Notes under the pieces: generated by a model
The model's database searches: none
What the model saw: only the letters and a program-made list of their open reading frames with translations
Told to the model about the DNA's origin: nothing
Part shown: positions 54,018-62,092 of the stretch, in pieces
How the letters are laid out: each line of letters begins with the position of its first letter
Numbering within the stretch: position 1 is the first letter of the stretch
Translations under genes and position numbers: made by a program
Assembly (NCBI GenBank): GCA_963747535.1
Contig: CAVVFX010000020.1
Location: 186,001-250,000, forward strand
Direction: 5' to 3'
DNA from: CAVVFX01 sp963747535
GTDB taxonomy: Bacteria > Acidobacteriota > Terriglobia > Bryobacterales > Bryobacteraceae
Length of the DNA stretch: 64,000 nucleotides

Positions 54018-55022
54018 CTATAACGCCGCGATCACTGCGTTGGTGAACTCCTCCGTCGAGGCCTTGCCGCCGAGGTCTCCGGTGAGCTTGGAGCCGTTCG
54101 CGTAGACCGCTTCGATCCCCTTCTGCAAGCGCTGCGACGCTTCGCGTTCTCCGATGTGCGCAAGCATCAACCGTGCCGACTGCATCAGCGCCGTGGGGTT
54201 GGCCTTGCCTTGTCCCGCGATATCCGGCGCACTGCCGTGCACGGCCTCGAACACGGCCATGGTGTCTCCCAGGTTGGCGCCCGGCACGATGCCCAAGCCG
54301 CCGACCAGCCCGGCCGCGAGGTCCGAAACAATATCGCCGTAGAGATTCGGCAGCACCAGAACATCGAACGTCTCGGGACGCATGACCAACTGCATGCAGG
54401 CGTTGTCCACGATCAGTTCGCCGTATTCGATTTGCGGAAAACCCGCCGCAACCTCACGGCAGCAGCGCAGGAACAGGCCATCGCTCATCTTCATAATGTT
54501 GGCCTTGTGAATCGCGGTCACTTTGCGCCGCTGCTCCAAGGCGGCGTACTCGAACGCGGCCTTGGCAATCTTCATCGACGCCACTTTGGTGATGACTTTG
54601 AGGCTCTCGACGACATCGGTCACCACCTCGTGCTCGATGCCGGAGTAGAGATCTTCGGTATTCTCGCGGAAGATGATCAGGTCGATCGGCAGATCGGCGA
54701 AACGGGTCTTGAGCCCTGGCAGCATCTTGACCGGGCGGAAATTCACGAACAGGTCCAGTTTCTTGCGCAGTGCGACGTTGACGCTCGGATGGCCGCTGGC
54801 AATCGGCGTCGCGATAGGTCCTTTTAAACCCACGCGAGTGCGCGCCAGGGAAGTGAAGACTTCGTCCGGCAGAAACTTGCCGGTGCGTCGTTCGGCGCCC
54901 ACGCCGGCTTCGACGCGTTCCCATTCGATATCGACGCCCGTTGCATTGACGACACAGACCGTAGCGTCGGCAACTTCCGGACCGATGCCGTCACCGGGAA
55001 TTAATGTGATCTGATGAGCCAT
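54018..55022 (-). CDS. Isocitrate dehydrogenase, NAD-type
   Basis: Beta-decarboxylating dehydrogenase of the isocitrate/isopropylmalate family, 334 residues from ATG 55022 (ATG 55031 adds three). It opens ITLIPGDGIGPEV and has FRENTEDLYSGIEHEV, the mark of the NAD-IDH group, KANIMKMSDGLFL (catalytic Lys), IVDNACMQLVM, VLVLPNLYGDIVSDL (metal Asp), FEAVHGSAPDIAGQGKANPT (cofactor loop). It oxidises isocitrate to 2-oxoglutarate in the citric acid cycle. Homoisocitrate or isopropylmalate dehydrogenase is less likely given that loop. A longer frame to 55388 is antisense to the neighbouring gene. Confidence 0.88.
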   Translation of the reverse strand: MAHQITLIPGDGIGPEVADATVCVVNATGVDIEWERVEAGVGAERRTGKFLPDEVFTSLARTRVGLKGPIATPIASGHPSVNVALRKKLDLFVNFRPVKMLPGLKTRFADLPIDLIIFRENTEDLYSGIEHEVVTDVVESLKVITKVASMKIAKAAFEYAALEQRRKVTAIHKANIMKMSDGLFLRCCREVAAGFPQIEYGELIVDNACMQLVMRPETFDVLVLPNLYGDIVSDLAAGLVGGLGIVPGANLGDTMAVFEAVHGSAPDIAGQGKANPTALMQSARLMLAHIGEREASQRLQKGIEAVYANGSKLTGDLGGKASTEEFTNAVIAAL

Positions 55023-55058
55023 CCAGTTCATTATATCGGCGAGTGTTAAATTGACAGT

Positions 55059-55364
55059 GTGCCGCAGTTCCGACAGCGTACCGCGCAGGGGAAGCTCAAG
55101 ATCGAGCACAGCATCATTGACGGGGTCCGGGATGTGCTGGAAGCACTCCTCGCTGCCAGCCCGGAAATCCGCTCCATCATCCCGGGCGTGATCCGACCGG
55201 TGCGCGATGCCCGTGGCAAGATTCAGATTCGCATCACGGTACCGACCCAGAATGGCTGGAAGGCTATCGCACTCAGCGCCGGCGCACGCCAGGAGCTGTT
55301 CATCAGCACGGCTTGGGGCAAGGAACAATTGGCCGCGGCCATCGAAAAGGCTCTGGCCGGCTAA
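55059..55364 (+). CDS. Small basic protein, possibly DUF2103-like
   Basis: A 101-residue protein starting at GTG 55059, 36 bases from the divergent isocitrate dehydrogenase start. It reads KIEHSIIDGVRDVLEALL, IRSIIPGVIRPVRDARGKIQ and IRITVPTQNGWKAIALSAGA, a small alpha/beta domain reminiscent of DUF2103 (annotated elsewhere as a putative metal-binding protein), but the metal-binding His/Cys pattern is not obvious. I do not recognise it with confidence. A dispersed two-hairpin repeat begins right after its stop. Confidence 0.55.
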   Translation: MPQFRQRTAQGKLKIEHSIIDGVRDVLEALLAASPEIRSIIPGVIRPVRDARGKIQIRITVPTQNGWKAIALSAGARQELFISTAWGKEQLAAAIEKALAG

Positions 55365-55405
55365 GGCTGCCCCCAGCCCGCAGACCACAAAAGACGATGG
55401 TCTGC
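55365..55405 (+). repeat. Dispersed two-hairpin element, copy 2
   Basis: Begins at the base after the preceding stop codon. First hairpin GGCTG/CAGCC (55365-55369, 55374-55378), second hairpin GCAGACCA/TGGTCTGC (55380-55387, 55398-55405) with a ten-base loop CAAAAGACGA. Same order as copy 3 at 63658-63702 and inverted relative to copy 1 at 1355-1399. It may also serve as a transcript end. Confidence 0.75.
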
Positions 55406-55531
55406 GCCACGGTTTGAAATTGCCAAACTCCAGAGCCGGCTGAAAGGCGGCTGCGCTACAAAAACTCTTGCCTCATCGCCCCCCAGTGCGTCATATTGGG
55501 AGGGACGCGAGTTTACCTGTGGGACAGCGAC

Positions 55532-56773
55532 ATGGCGGACTCATTTCTGTACTTTACCGAACTGCTCAACCTGCCTGTCTACGACCTGAAACATCGGCGC
55601 ATCGGCCGGCTTCGGGACGCGGCGCTGGTCCCGCTGGTCCATTCGTCTCGCGTGGATCGCTTCCTGGTCGGCGCCGGTAGCTCCTGGTTTTCGGTCCGGT
55701 ACGACCAGATCTCCGCCGTGGGGCTCGATGGCATCCAACTCAGCGACGAAAAGCTCTTTCCTTATCATTCCGACGAATACATGCTGCGGATGGGGCGCGA
55801 CCTCCTCGACCAGCAGATCATCGACGTGAATGGACGCAAGGTCGTGCGCGTCAACGATGTCACGCTGGAGATCCAGCGCACCTCGGGCTTCGATCAGCTC
55901 TACGTGTTCGAGGTCGATATCGGAGTGCGCAGCATTGTGCGGCGCCTCCTGCAGGGCGCTGTGCCGCGCAAGCTGATCCGCGCGCTGCAGAAGCCCATCG
56001 GCGCCAATTCGATTCGTTGGGAATTCTGTAACATTGTCGAGGCCGACCCTCAGCGCCGGCTCCGCCTCAACATTTCGCACGACAAGCTGGAGTTGATGCA
56101 CCCCGCTGATCTCGCCGACATCGTCGAAGAACTCGGCCCGGCCGAGCGCGAGGCCATCTTCGAGACCATCGATAGCGAGGTTGCCGCCGACGCGCTCTCG
56201 GAGATGGATTCGAAGACCCAGGCCAGTATTCTGGAATCCCTCGAACCGGATGTGGCCGCGGACATCGTGGAAGAGATGTCGCCGGACGAAGCCGCGGACG
56301 CGCTGGGTGAACTGGAAGAGGAAACCTCGCAGGAAATCCTCGAAGAGATGGAACAGGATGACAAGACCGAGGTCAGCGAACTGCTCGAATTCGAGGAAGA
56401 CACCGCCGGCGGCTTGATGAATACCGAGTATGCCAGCCTTCCCGAAAACGCCACCGTGACGGATGCTATGGTCATGCTGCGGGCAAACGAAGAGCTGCTC
56501 GAAAATCTCAACCTGATCCTGTTGGTGGATGGGGAGGGCAGGTTGACTGGAGCGGTCCACCTGGCGCGTCTTTTCCTGGCAGCGGGAGAGACGCCGCTGA
56601 AGAGCCTGGCGCAGGATCCGCTCATCTCGGCGCCGGTCGATATGAGCCAGGAGCGGGTCACGGAGTTGTTCGACAAGTACAACATTTTCACCTTGCCCGT
56701 AGTGGACAAGCAGTGGATTTTGTCCGGAGTGATCACGGCTGACGATATCATCTCGGTGCTGAGGCAGAAGTAG
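55532..56773 (+). CDS. MgtE N-domain/CBS protein with PRC-barrels, no membrane part
   Basis: A 413-residue soluble protein from ATG 55532 (a TTG at 55496 would add 12 residues). Residues ~8-75 and ~90-140 are PRC-barrel-like (VYDLKHRRIGRLRDAALVPL, GRKVVRVNDVTLEI). Residues ~185-290 are the MgtE N-terminal superhelix (HPADLADIVEELGPAEREAI, repeated VAADIVEEMSPDEAADALGE). Residues ~291-413 are CBS domains (TAGGLMNTEYASLPENATVT, LFDKYNIFTLPVVDKQWILS). The MgtE channel helices are absent. The regulatory half of a magnesium channel thus stands alone, four bases before an NRAMP-family gene, which suggests that it senses Mg2+ and gates or regulates that transporter. Confidence 0.85.
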   Translation: MADSFLYFTELLNLPVYDLKHRRIGRLRDAALVPLVHSSRVDRFLVGAGSSWFSVRYDQISAVGLDGIQLSDEKLFPYHSDEYMLRMGRDLLDQQIIDVNGRKVVRVNDVTLEIQRTSGFDQLYVFEVDIGVRSIVRRLLQGAVPRKLIRALQKPIGANSIRWEFCNIVEADPQRRLRLNISHDKLELMHPADLADIVEELGPAEREAIFETIDSEVAADALSEMDSKTQASILESLEPDVAADIVEEMSPDEAADALGELEEETSQEILEEMEQDDKTEVSELLEFEEDTAGGLMNTEYASLPENATVTDAMVMLRANEELLENLNLILLVDGEGRLTGAVHLARLFLAAGETPLKSLAQDPLISAPVDMSQERVTELFDKYNIFTLPVVDKQWILSGVITADDIISVLRQK

Positions 56774-56777
56774 CGCG

Positions 56778-58025
56778 ATGGCGCATCTGTTGAAGCGCTT
56801 TCGTTATCACATAGCCGTTTTTTTCGCCGTCATCGGACCCGGATTTATCACCGCGGTGGTCGATAACGATTCCGGCGGCATCGTCACTTATTCGCAAGCC
56901 GGCGCGCGCTGGGGTTATCTCCCGTTATGGACCCTGCTGCCCATCACGGTCGTGCTCATCATCACGCAGGAGATGTGCTCGCGCATGGGCGCGGTCACCG
57001 AAAAGGGCCTGTCCGACCTGATTCGCGAGGAATACGGCTTGCGTGTCACGTTTGTCATGATGACGCTGCTGGTGCTCGCCAACCTGACCAACATCATGGC
57101 GGAATTCGCGGGAATTGCCAGCTCACTGGAGCTGTTCCACATCAGCCGTTATGCTTCCGTTCCGATCTGCGCAATGGGAGTGTGGTTCCTGGCCGTCAAA
57201 GGCAATTACCGCAGCGTCGAGAAGATCTTCCTGTTTGCCTGCGTGGTCTATGTCACGTACGTGATCTCGGGCTTCCTCGTCAAGCCCGATTGGAAAGAGG
57301 CGGCGATCTATACCGTGAGGCCGGTCCTGATGCTGGATGCGTCCTACATCAACATGCTGATCGGCATGGTCGGCACCACCATCGCGCCGTGGATGCAGTT
57401 CTATCTCCAGGCGGCCGTAGTGGAGAAGGGCGTGACCGCAAAGGAGTACGCCGAGAGCCGCATCGAAGTGATCGTGGGATGCCTGATGACGTCGGTGATC
57501 GCATTCTTCATCATCGTGGCGTGCGCCGGCGCGATCTGGTCGGTGCACCCTCGCGACATCAACGACGGCAAGGAGGCCGCACTGGGACTCAAGCCGTTCG
57601 GTGAATACGCGGTGCTGCTGTTCGCCGCCGGGCTCTTTAACGCGTCGATTTTTGCCGCGTCGATACTGCCGCTCTCCACGGCCTACTCGGTGTGCGAAGG
57701 CATGGGGTTTGAAGCGGGGGTGAACAAAACGTTCCGGGAGGCGCCGGTCTTCTACTGGCTCTATACGTTATTGATCGCGATCGGCGCGGGCGTCATCCTG
57801 GTTCCCAATTTCCCGTTATTCAAAATGATCCTGTGGTCGCAGGTATTGAACGGCGTGCTACTGCCGTTTGTGCTGATTTTTATGATCCTGCTGATCAACA
57901 ATAAACGGCTCATGAACGAGTGGACCAACTCGCGGCCGGCTAACGCGATCGCATGGTTTACAGTGGTGGTGATGATAGGATTGACGCTGGCGCTCGTGGC
58001 CACTTCGATCAAAGGAATGGGATGA
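56778..58025 (+). CDS. NRAMP-family divalent metal transporter with altered metal site
   Basis: A 415-residue integral membrane protein with ~11 helices of the NRAMP fold. In helix 1 the usual DPGN is DSGG (residues 31-34, in ITAVVDNDSGGIVTYSQAG), so the Asp is kept and the Asn replaced. In helix 6 the usual MPHN is replaced by APWM (203-206, VGTTIAPWMQFYLQAA), removing the conserved Met. In the family that Met favours Mn/Fe/Cd over Mg/Ca, and NRAMP-related magnesium transporters are known to lack it. Together with the upstream MgtE-regulatory-domain gene this points to Mg2+, but the following frataxin gene leaves iron open. The stop overlaps the next start (ATGA). Confidence 0.85.
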   Translation: MAHLLKRFRYHIAVFFAVIGPGFITAVVDNDSGGIVTYSQAGARWGYLPLWTLLPITVVLIITQEMCSRMGAVTEKGLSDLIREEYGLRVTFVMMTLLVLANLTNIMAEFAGIASSLELFHISRYASVPICAMGVWFLAVKGNYRSVEKIFLFACVVYVTYVISGFLVKPDWKEAAIYTVRPVLMLDASYINMLIGMVGTTIAPWMQFYLQAAVVEKGVTAKEYAESRIEVIVGCLMTSVIAFFIIVACAGAIWSVHPRDINDGKEAALGLKPFGEYAVLLFAAGLFNASIFAASILPLSTAYSVCEGMGFEAGVNKTFREAPVFYWLYTLLIAIGAGVILVPNFPLFKMILWSQVLNGVLLPFVLIFMILLINNKRLMNEWTNSRPANAIAWFTVVVMIGLTLALVATSIKGMG

Positions 58026-58348
58026 CGGATCAGGAGTTTCATCAAAAGTCGGACGAGGCTTTAGCTGCTCTGGATCGTGCACTGGAGCAGGCCGCCGATG
58101 AACACGGTTTCGATGTCGACTCGAACGCCGGCACGCTGACGCTCGAATTCGAAGATCCCCCTGCGCGTTTCGTCGTGAGCCCGAATTCTCCGGTCAAGCA
58201 AATCTGGGTGTCGGCGCTGAACAAAAGTTTCAAACTGGATTTCGATCCGGGTCATAATACCTTCGTGCTACGCGAAACTGGCCAGACATTGACGGAGTTG
58301 ATCAGTTCCGTGGTGGGCCACCAGTTAGGTGAGTCGATCGATTTATAG
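58022..58348 (+). CDS. cyaY: Frataxin/CyaY-like iron-binding protein
   Basis: A 108-residue frataxin-like protein from ATG 58022, overlapping the NRAMP gene by four bases. Family features: acidic first helix (FHQKSDEALAALDRALEQAA), TLTLEFEDPPARFVVSPNSP, VKQIWVSALNKSFKLDFD (the W in the conserved strand) and a C-terminal helix LTELISSVVGHQLGESIDL. Frataxins regulate iron-sulfur cluster assembly. The length is normal. The coupling with a metal transporter suggests linked metal handling. Confidence 0.85.
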   Translation: MTDQEFHQKSDEALAALDRALEQAADEHGFDVDSNAGTLTLEFEDPPARFVVSPNSPVKQIWVSALNKSFKLDFDPGHNTFVLRETGQTLTELISSVVGHQLGESIDL

Positions 58349-58406
58349 GGCAGATGAAGACGCGAGGGCCTGCCCGCCGGTCTAGGCTTTTGGAGGTACT
58401 TTAGCG

Positions 58407-60743
58407 GTGCTGCGACATCGGCGCCCGGCAGGCATCATCCTGGGAACGCTGGCGGTGACGACTTACCTCACGCGCGTTCACTTGTTCCCGGCACCGGGCA
58501 TAGTGCATGCCCAAGGTGCGCGTGCCCAGAGCGAAGCTTCCTATGTGGGCCCCGAAGTATGCGCCGGCTGTCATCGAGACATCTGGGAGACTTACCGGCG
58601 GACGGGCATGGCGCGATCCTTTTATCGGCCCTCACCGGTAAACACGGTAGAAGACTACACCAGGAAAAATACCTTCTACCACCAGGCTTCAGACAGTTAT
58701 TTCACGATGCTGCAGCGCGATGGCAAATACTATCAGCGCCGCTACCAGATCGGTCCGGATGGCAAACAGACGAACGTAATGGAGAAGCAAATCGACTTCA
58801 TTATGGGTTCCGGTAATCACTCGCGCGCGTACTTGCATCGGACCGGCCGCAACACGCTGATCGAACTCCCGCTTGCCTGGTACGCCGAAAAGGGAGGCTA
58901 CTGGGCGATGAACCCGGGCTACGACCGTCCGGATCATGATGGCTTCCGCCGCCCGGTAACGTATGACTGCATGTTCTGCCACAACGCGTATCCGGAGATC
59001 CCGGCGGGGCATGACCAGCCGTTAGCGGATCCCGTTTATGCGGGTTCGCTACCCGAAGGGATTGATTGCCAGAGATGCCACGGTCCCGGCCGCACACACG
59101 CGCAACTGGCGAAAACCGGCGCCACGCCGGAAGCGATACGCAACTCCATCGTCAACCCGTCACGGCTAGGTGCGCAGCGCCAGATGGAAGTGTGCATGCA
59201 ATGCCATCTCGAGACTACGAGCTTCCCCTTGCCGAACTCGATTCAGAGATATGACCGAGGCCCATTCTCCTATCGGCCCGGTGAGCCCCTGGGCGCATTC
59301 ATCCTCAACTTCGACCACGCCGCGGGACAGGGCCATGACGACAAATTCGAGATCGTGAACGCCGCCTACCGGCTGCGGCGCTCCGCATGTTTTCTAAAAA
59401 GTAATGGCAAACTGCTTTGCACCACCTGCCACAATCCCCACGACATTCCGCACGGCACCCCCGCCAACACCCACGGCAAAGACGAAGCGGCGCTGCGTTA
59501 TAACGCTGTATGCCGCGAGTGCCACGCTTCCGGTTTTCAAAAACAAGTCGCGTCCGGGAAACATCCGCGTTCGGCCGATTGCATCGATTGTCATATGCCA
59601 AAACGGCGCACGGAGGATGTCGTCCACGTCGTCGCAACCGATCACTACATCGTGCGGCGCAAACCCGCCGGGGACCTGCTGGCGGAAATGGCGGAACGGC
59701 ACGAGACAGCTGCAACCGCCTACCGCGGCCCGGTAGTGCTGTACTATCCCGAAGAATTGCCTCACACGCCTGACAACGATTTATATCTCGCCGTCGCCCA
59801 GGTGAACCAGAGCAGCAATCTCGAGAGTGGGATCGCGCAGCTCACCGCGGGGATCGAACGATACTCTCCCCAACGCGCCCAGTTTTATCTGGAGCTCGCG
59901 GAGGCGTGGCGAAACAAGGGGCAGTTGGCAAAGGCCTTGCCGCTTTATAAGGAGGCGGTCCGGCGAGATCCCAACGTTGTCACCGGGCTGCAGAAACTCG
60001 GGACGGCCCTGAGACGTTCAGGACAGGATACGGAGGCTGCGGAGTTCCTGAAACGAGCTGCTGCCATAGCGCCCGATAACCCCTTCACGTGGCATGAACT
60101 GGGCCTGACCTACCAGGCGCAAGCGAAAAAGGCGGATGCCGTTGCCGCGCTCGAAAGGGCTGTTGAACTGGATCCGGATATGTCCGAAGCGTACAACAAT
60201 CTCGGCGTAATCCGGCTCGCCGAAGGGGATCCGGCGCGAGCTGAGTCAGCCTTTCGAGAGGCGATCCGGATTCAGCCGGATTACGCCGACGCGCACGGCA
60301 ACCTCGGCAATCTTCTTTCTGGAACCGGCGATTTCACCGCGGCGCGCTACCACTTCGAAATTTCGCTTCGGCTGCGGCCGGACGATGCCGGTACCCGATA
60401 CAACTATGCCATGGCCCTTGGGCGGGCCCGGCATTTCGACGAAGCGCAGGGTCAGTTGGAGGCGTCCTTGCGGGCCGACCCCGAACTCGCCGACGCGCAC
60501 GAACTTTTGGGAGACCTGCTGATGGCCAGGGGGCAAGCGCAGGTTGCGCTCTCGCACTATCGCGAAGCGGTTCGGATCCAGCCGGAATTTGGCCGGGCGC
60601 AGCTGGGCCTGGCCTCGGCGATGGTCGCTGTCGGCGACGTGACCGGGGCCATCCCGCACTTTCAGAAGGCGGCTGCCGACTCCGACCCCGCAGTGCGTGA
60701 AGAAGCGGCGCGGGCGCTTCGAGGGCTGGGGAAGGGGCGGTAA
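58407..60743 (+). CDS. Seven-haem c-type cytochrome with TPR domain
   Basis: A 778-residue exported protein starting at GTG 58407 (GGAGG ~10 bases upstream). After a signal anchor (GIILGTLAVTTYLTRVHLF) it has seven CxxCH motifs: CAGCH, CMFCH, CQRCH, CMQCH, CTTCH, CRECH and CIDCH, a layout of the cytochrome c554/c' family. From ~residue 450 there are seven or more TPRs (PLYKEAVRRDPNVVTGLQKL, AYNNLGVIRLAEGDPARAES, ALSHYREAVRIQPEFGRAQL). It probably acts in the periplasm as an electron-transfer protein that binds a partner through the TPRs. It follows cyaY after 58 bases. Confidence 0.9.
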   Translation: MLRHRRPAGIILGTLAVTTYLTRVHLFPAPGIVHAQGARAQSEASYVGPEVCAGCHRDIWETYRRTGMARSFYRPSPVNTVEDYTRKNTFYHQASDSYFTMLQRDGKYYQRRYQIGPDGKQTNVMEKQIDFIMGSGNHSRAYLHRTGRNTLIELPLAWYAEKGGYWAMNPGYDRPDHDGFRRPVTYDCMFCHNAYPEIPAGHDQPLADPVYAGSLPEGIDCQRCHGPGRTHAQLAKTGATPEAIRNSIVNPSRLGAQRQMEVCMQCHLETTSFPLPNSIQRYDRGPFSYRPGEPLGAFILNFDHAAGQGHDDKFEIVNAAYRLRRSACFLKSNGKLLCTTCHNPHDIPHGTPANTHGKDEAALRYNAVCRECHASGFQKQVASGKHPRSADCIDCHMPKRRTEDVVHVVATDHYIVRRKPAGDLLAEMAERHETAATAYRGPVVLYYPEELPHTPDNDLYLAVAQVNQSSNLESGIAQLTAGIERYSPQRAQFYLELAEAWRNKGQLAKALPLYKEAVRRDPNVVTGLQKLGTALRRSGQDTEAAEFLKRAAAIAPDNPFTWHELGLTYQAQAKKADAVAALERAVELDPDMSEAYNNLGVIRLAEGDPARAESAFREAIRIQPDYADAHGNLGNLLSGTGDFTAARYHFEISLRLRPDDAGTRYNYAMALGRARHFDEAQGQLEASLRADPELADAHELLGDLLMARGQAQVALSHYREAVRIQPEFGRAQLGLASAMVAVGDVTGAIPHFQKAAADSDPAVREEAARALRGLGKGR

Positions 60744-60879
60744 CTCAACGTCCCTTGCGGAGCGACGCGACAGCGGCCCGCATGCATGTGTTTTCGCCGG
60801 CACGCAAACGGCGAGCTTGCGGTATAGCATGGAAGAAAGGGTAAGGAGCCAGTTCACTCGCAAAGCCGGCTGGGCTTCC

Positions 60880-62079
60880 ATGGATAACGAATTCCATTCT
60901 GATCTGAAGACCGCGCTATACTACCCGCACATTCACTTTCGGAGTCGGGATTGGCTAAGAACCGCCCTGCTGTACTACGACCATCTAAGCCGGATCATTC
61001 CGCGCGGGCTCGAAGTCGACTCACGAAATTACTATCGGGAGTTCCTGCCGAATCCCGATCCCCTGCTCGATGATATCCGCGCACTGGCGGACAGTGGATT
61101 CTTGATCGAGGATGAACCTGAGTGCTATGTGGCGAAAATCGCGGACGGGTTTTTTGACTTTGCGATGCAGCATTTGCAGGATCCCGGCCAACGGGCCTCG
61201 CTGCTGCCGCAACTGGCAAGCCGCCGGACCTTCTACACGATCCACCCGGCGAAAATCGATGCCAGCCTGGCACAGGTGCTGGTGGAGCTGAAACTGGCGC
61301 ACAAGAGGCAAGGCGACCCATATAGCGATCTGGACATTGAGCCTGTCACGGGCGGCCTGTATATGCTGTTCCTGGCCAGCCACATGGCGGGACACCGGAA
61401 TCTCGTCAGCGACAGTTCCGTTTACCAATCACTCATGTATCAACCCCTTCCGCCGTCGATGGTGACTAATCCTGTGCGGGGCGGCCGCGAATTCCGGCTT
61501 GCGACAGCGGTCCTCAGCACTGCTGCGCCCCGCTCCCTTGAAGCGGTTCCGATTGATACACTTCTTCGGGTGCACCACGATCTTAGTGAGCAACGCACCA
61601 GGTTTCAGGACAAGGTTGCCGCACTGGCTAAAGACCTGGAAAATGCCAAAGAGGATGATGTCCAGGGAGCGATTAGTGCCCACCAGCGGAAGCTGGACGA
61701 CGAGTATCAGGAACTGACGGACAAGCTTCGTTCGGCGAACATTACCTTCGGGACGGGACTCTTCGCCGTGTCCGTACCGAGCTGGGCTACGGCCACATGG
61801 GGACTTGGTATCGCGACTCTATCGCCATTGTTAGCAGGCGTCGGCGCGGTCGGGATTTCCGGTATGGTGATGAAAAATATTTTTGACCGGCGCGCCGCAA
61901 AGCGGACCAACGCGGCGACCTATCTGCTCAGCCTCCGGAAGCGTCTTAGCGTTCGAGCCATGGCCGAGGACATTATTAAACTCAACCTGGGCAACCCCGG
62001 CGACAAGGATGCCAGGGGACGCTTCGACCACGAGCCCGCGAAACGCGGAGCCCGGAGCAGATCTGTAAAGCCGCTTTAG
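60880..62079 (+). CDS. DUF6236-like protein with C-terminal membrane segments
   Basis: Uncharacterised. The start is uncertain: ATG 60880 gives 399 residues beginning MDNEFHSDLKTALYYPHIHF; ATG 60829 (16 more residues) is also open, and the frame reaches back into the cytochrome gene. RSRDWLRTALLYYDHLSRII is the recognisable opening of a family I take to be DUF6236. Residues ~230-285 form a coiled coil (LSEQRTRFQDKVAALAKDLE), followed by two hydrophobic segments (SWATATWGLGIATLSPLLAG, VGAVGISGMVM). The HExxH gene follows after 13 bases, and the two probably form an operon. Confidence 0.6.
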   Translation: MDNEFHSDLKTALYYPHIHFRSRDWLRTALLYYDHLSRIIPRGLEVDSRNYYREFLPNPDPLLDDIRALADSGFLIEDEPECYVAKIADGFFDFAMQHLQDPGQRASLLPQLASRRTFYTIHPAKIDASLAQVLVELKLAHKRQGDPYSDLDIEPVTGGLYMLFLASHMAGHRNLVSDSSVYQSLMYQPLPPSMVTNPVRGGREFRLATAVLSTAAPRSLEAVPIDTLLRVHHDLSEQRTRFQDKVAALAKDLENAKEDDVQGAISAHQRKLDDEYQELTDKLRSANITFGTGLFAVSVPSWATATWGLGIATLSPLLAGVGAVGISGMVMKNIFDRRAAKRTNAATYLLSLRKRLSVRAMAEDIIKLNLGNPGDKDARGRFDHEPAKRGARSRSVKPL

Positions 62080-62092
62080 ACCCGAAGGACAG

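Noticed and set aside
55023..55388. N-terminal extension of the isocitrate dehydrogenase
   Set aside because: It is antisense to the small plus-strand gene, and the family begins at ITLIPGDGIGPEV right after ATG 55022.
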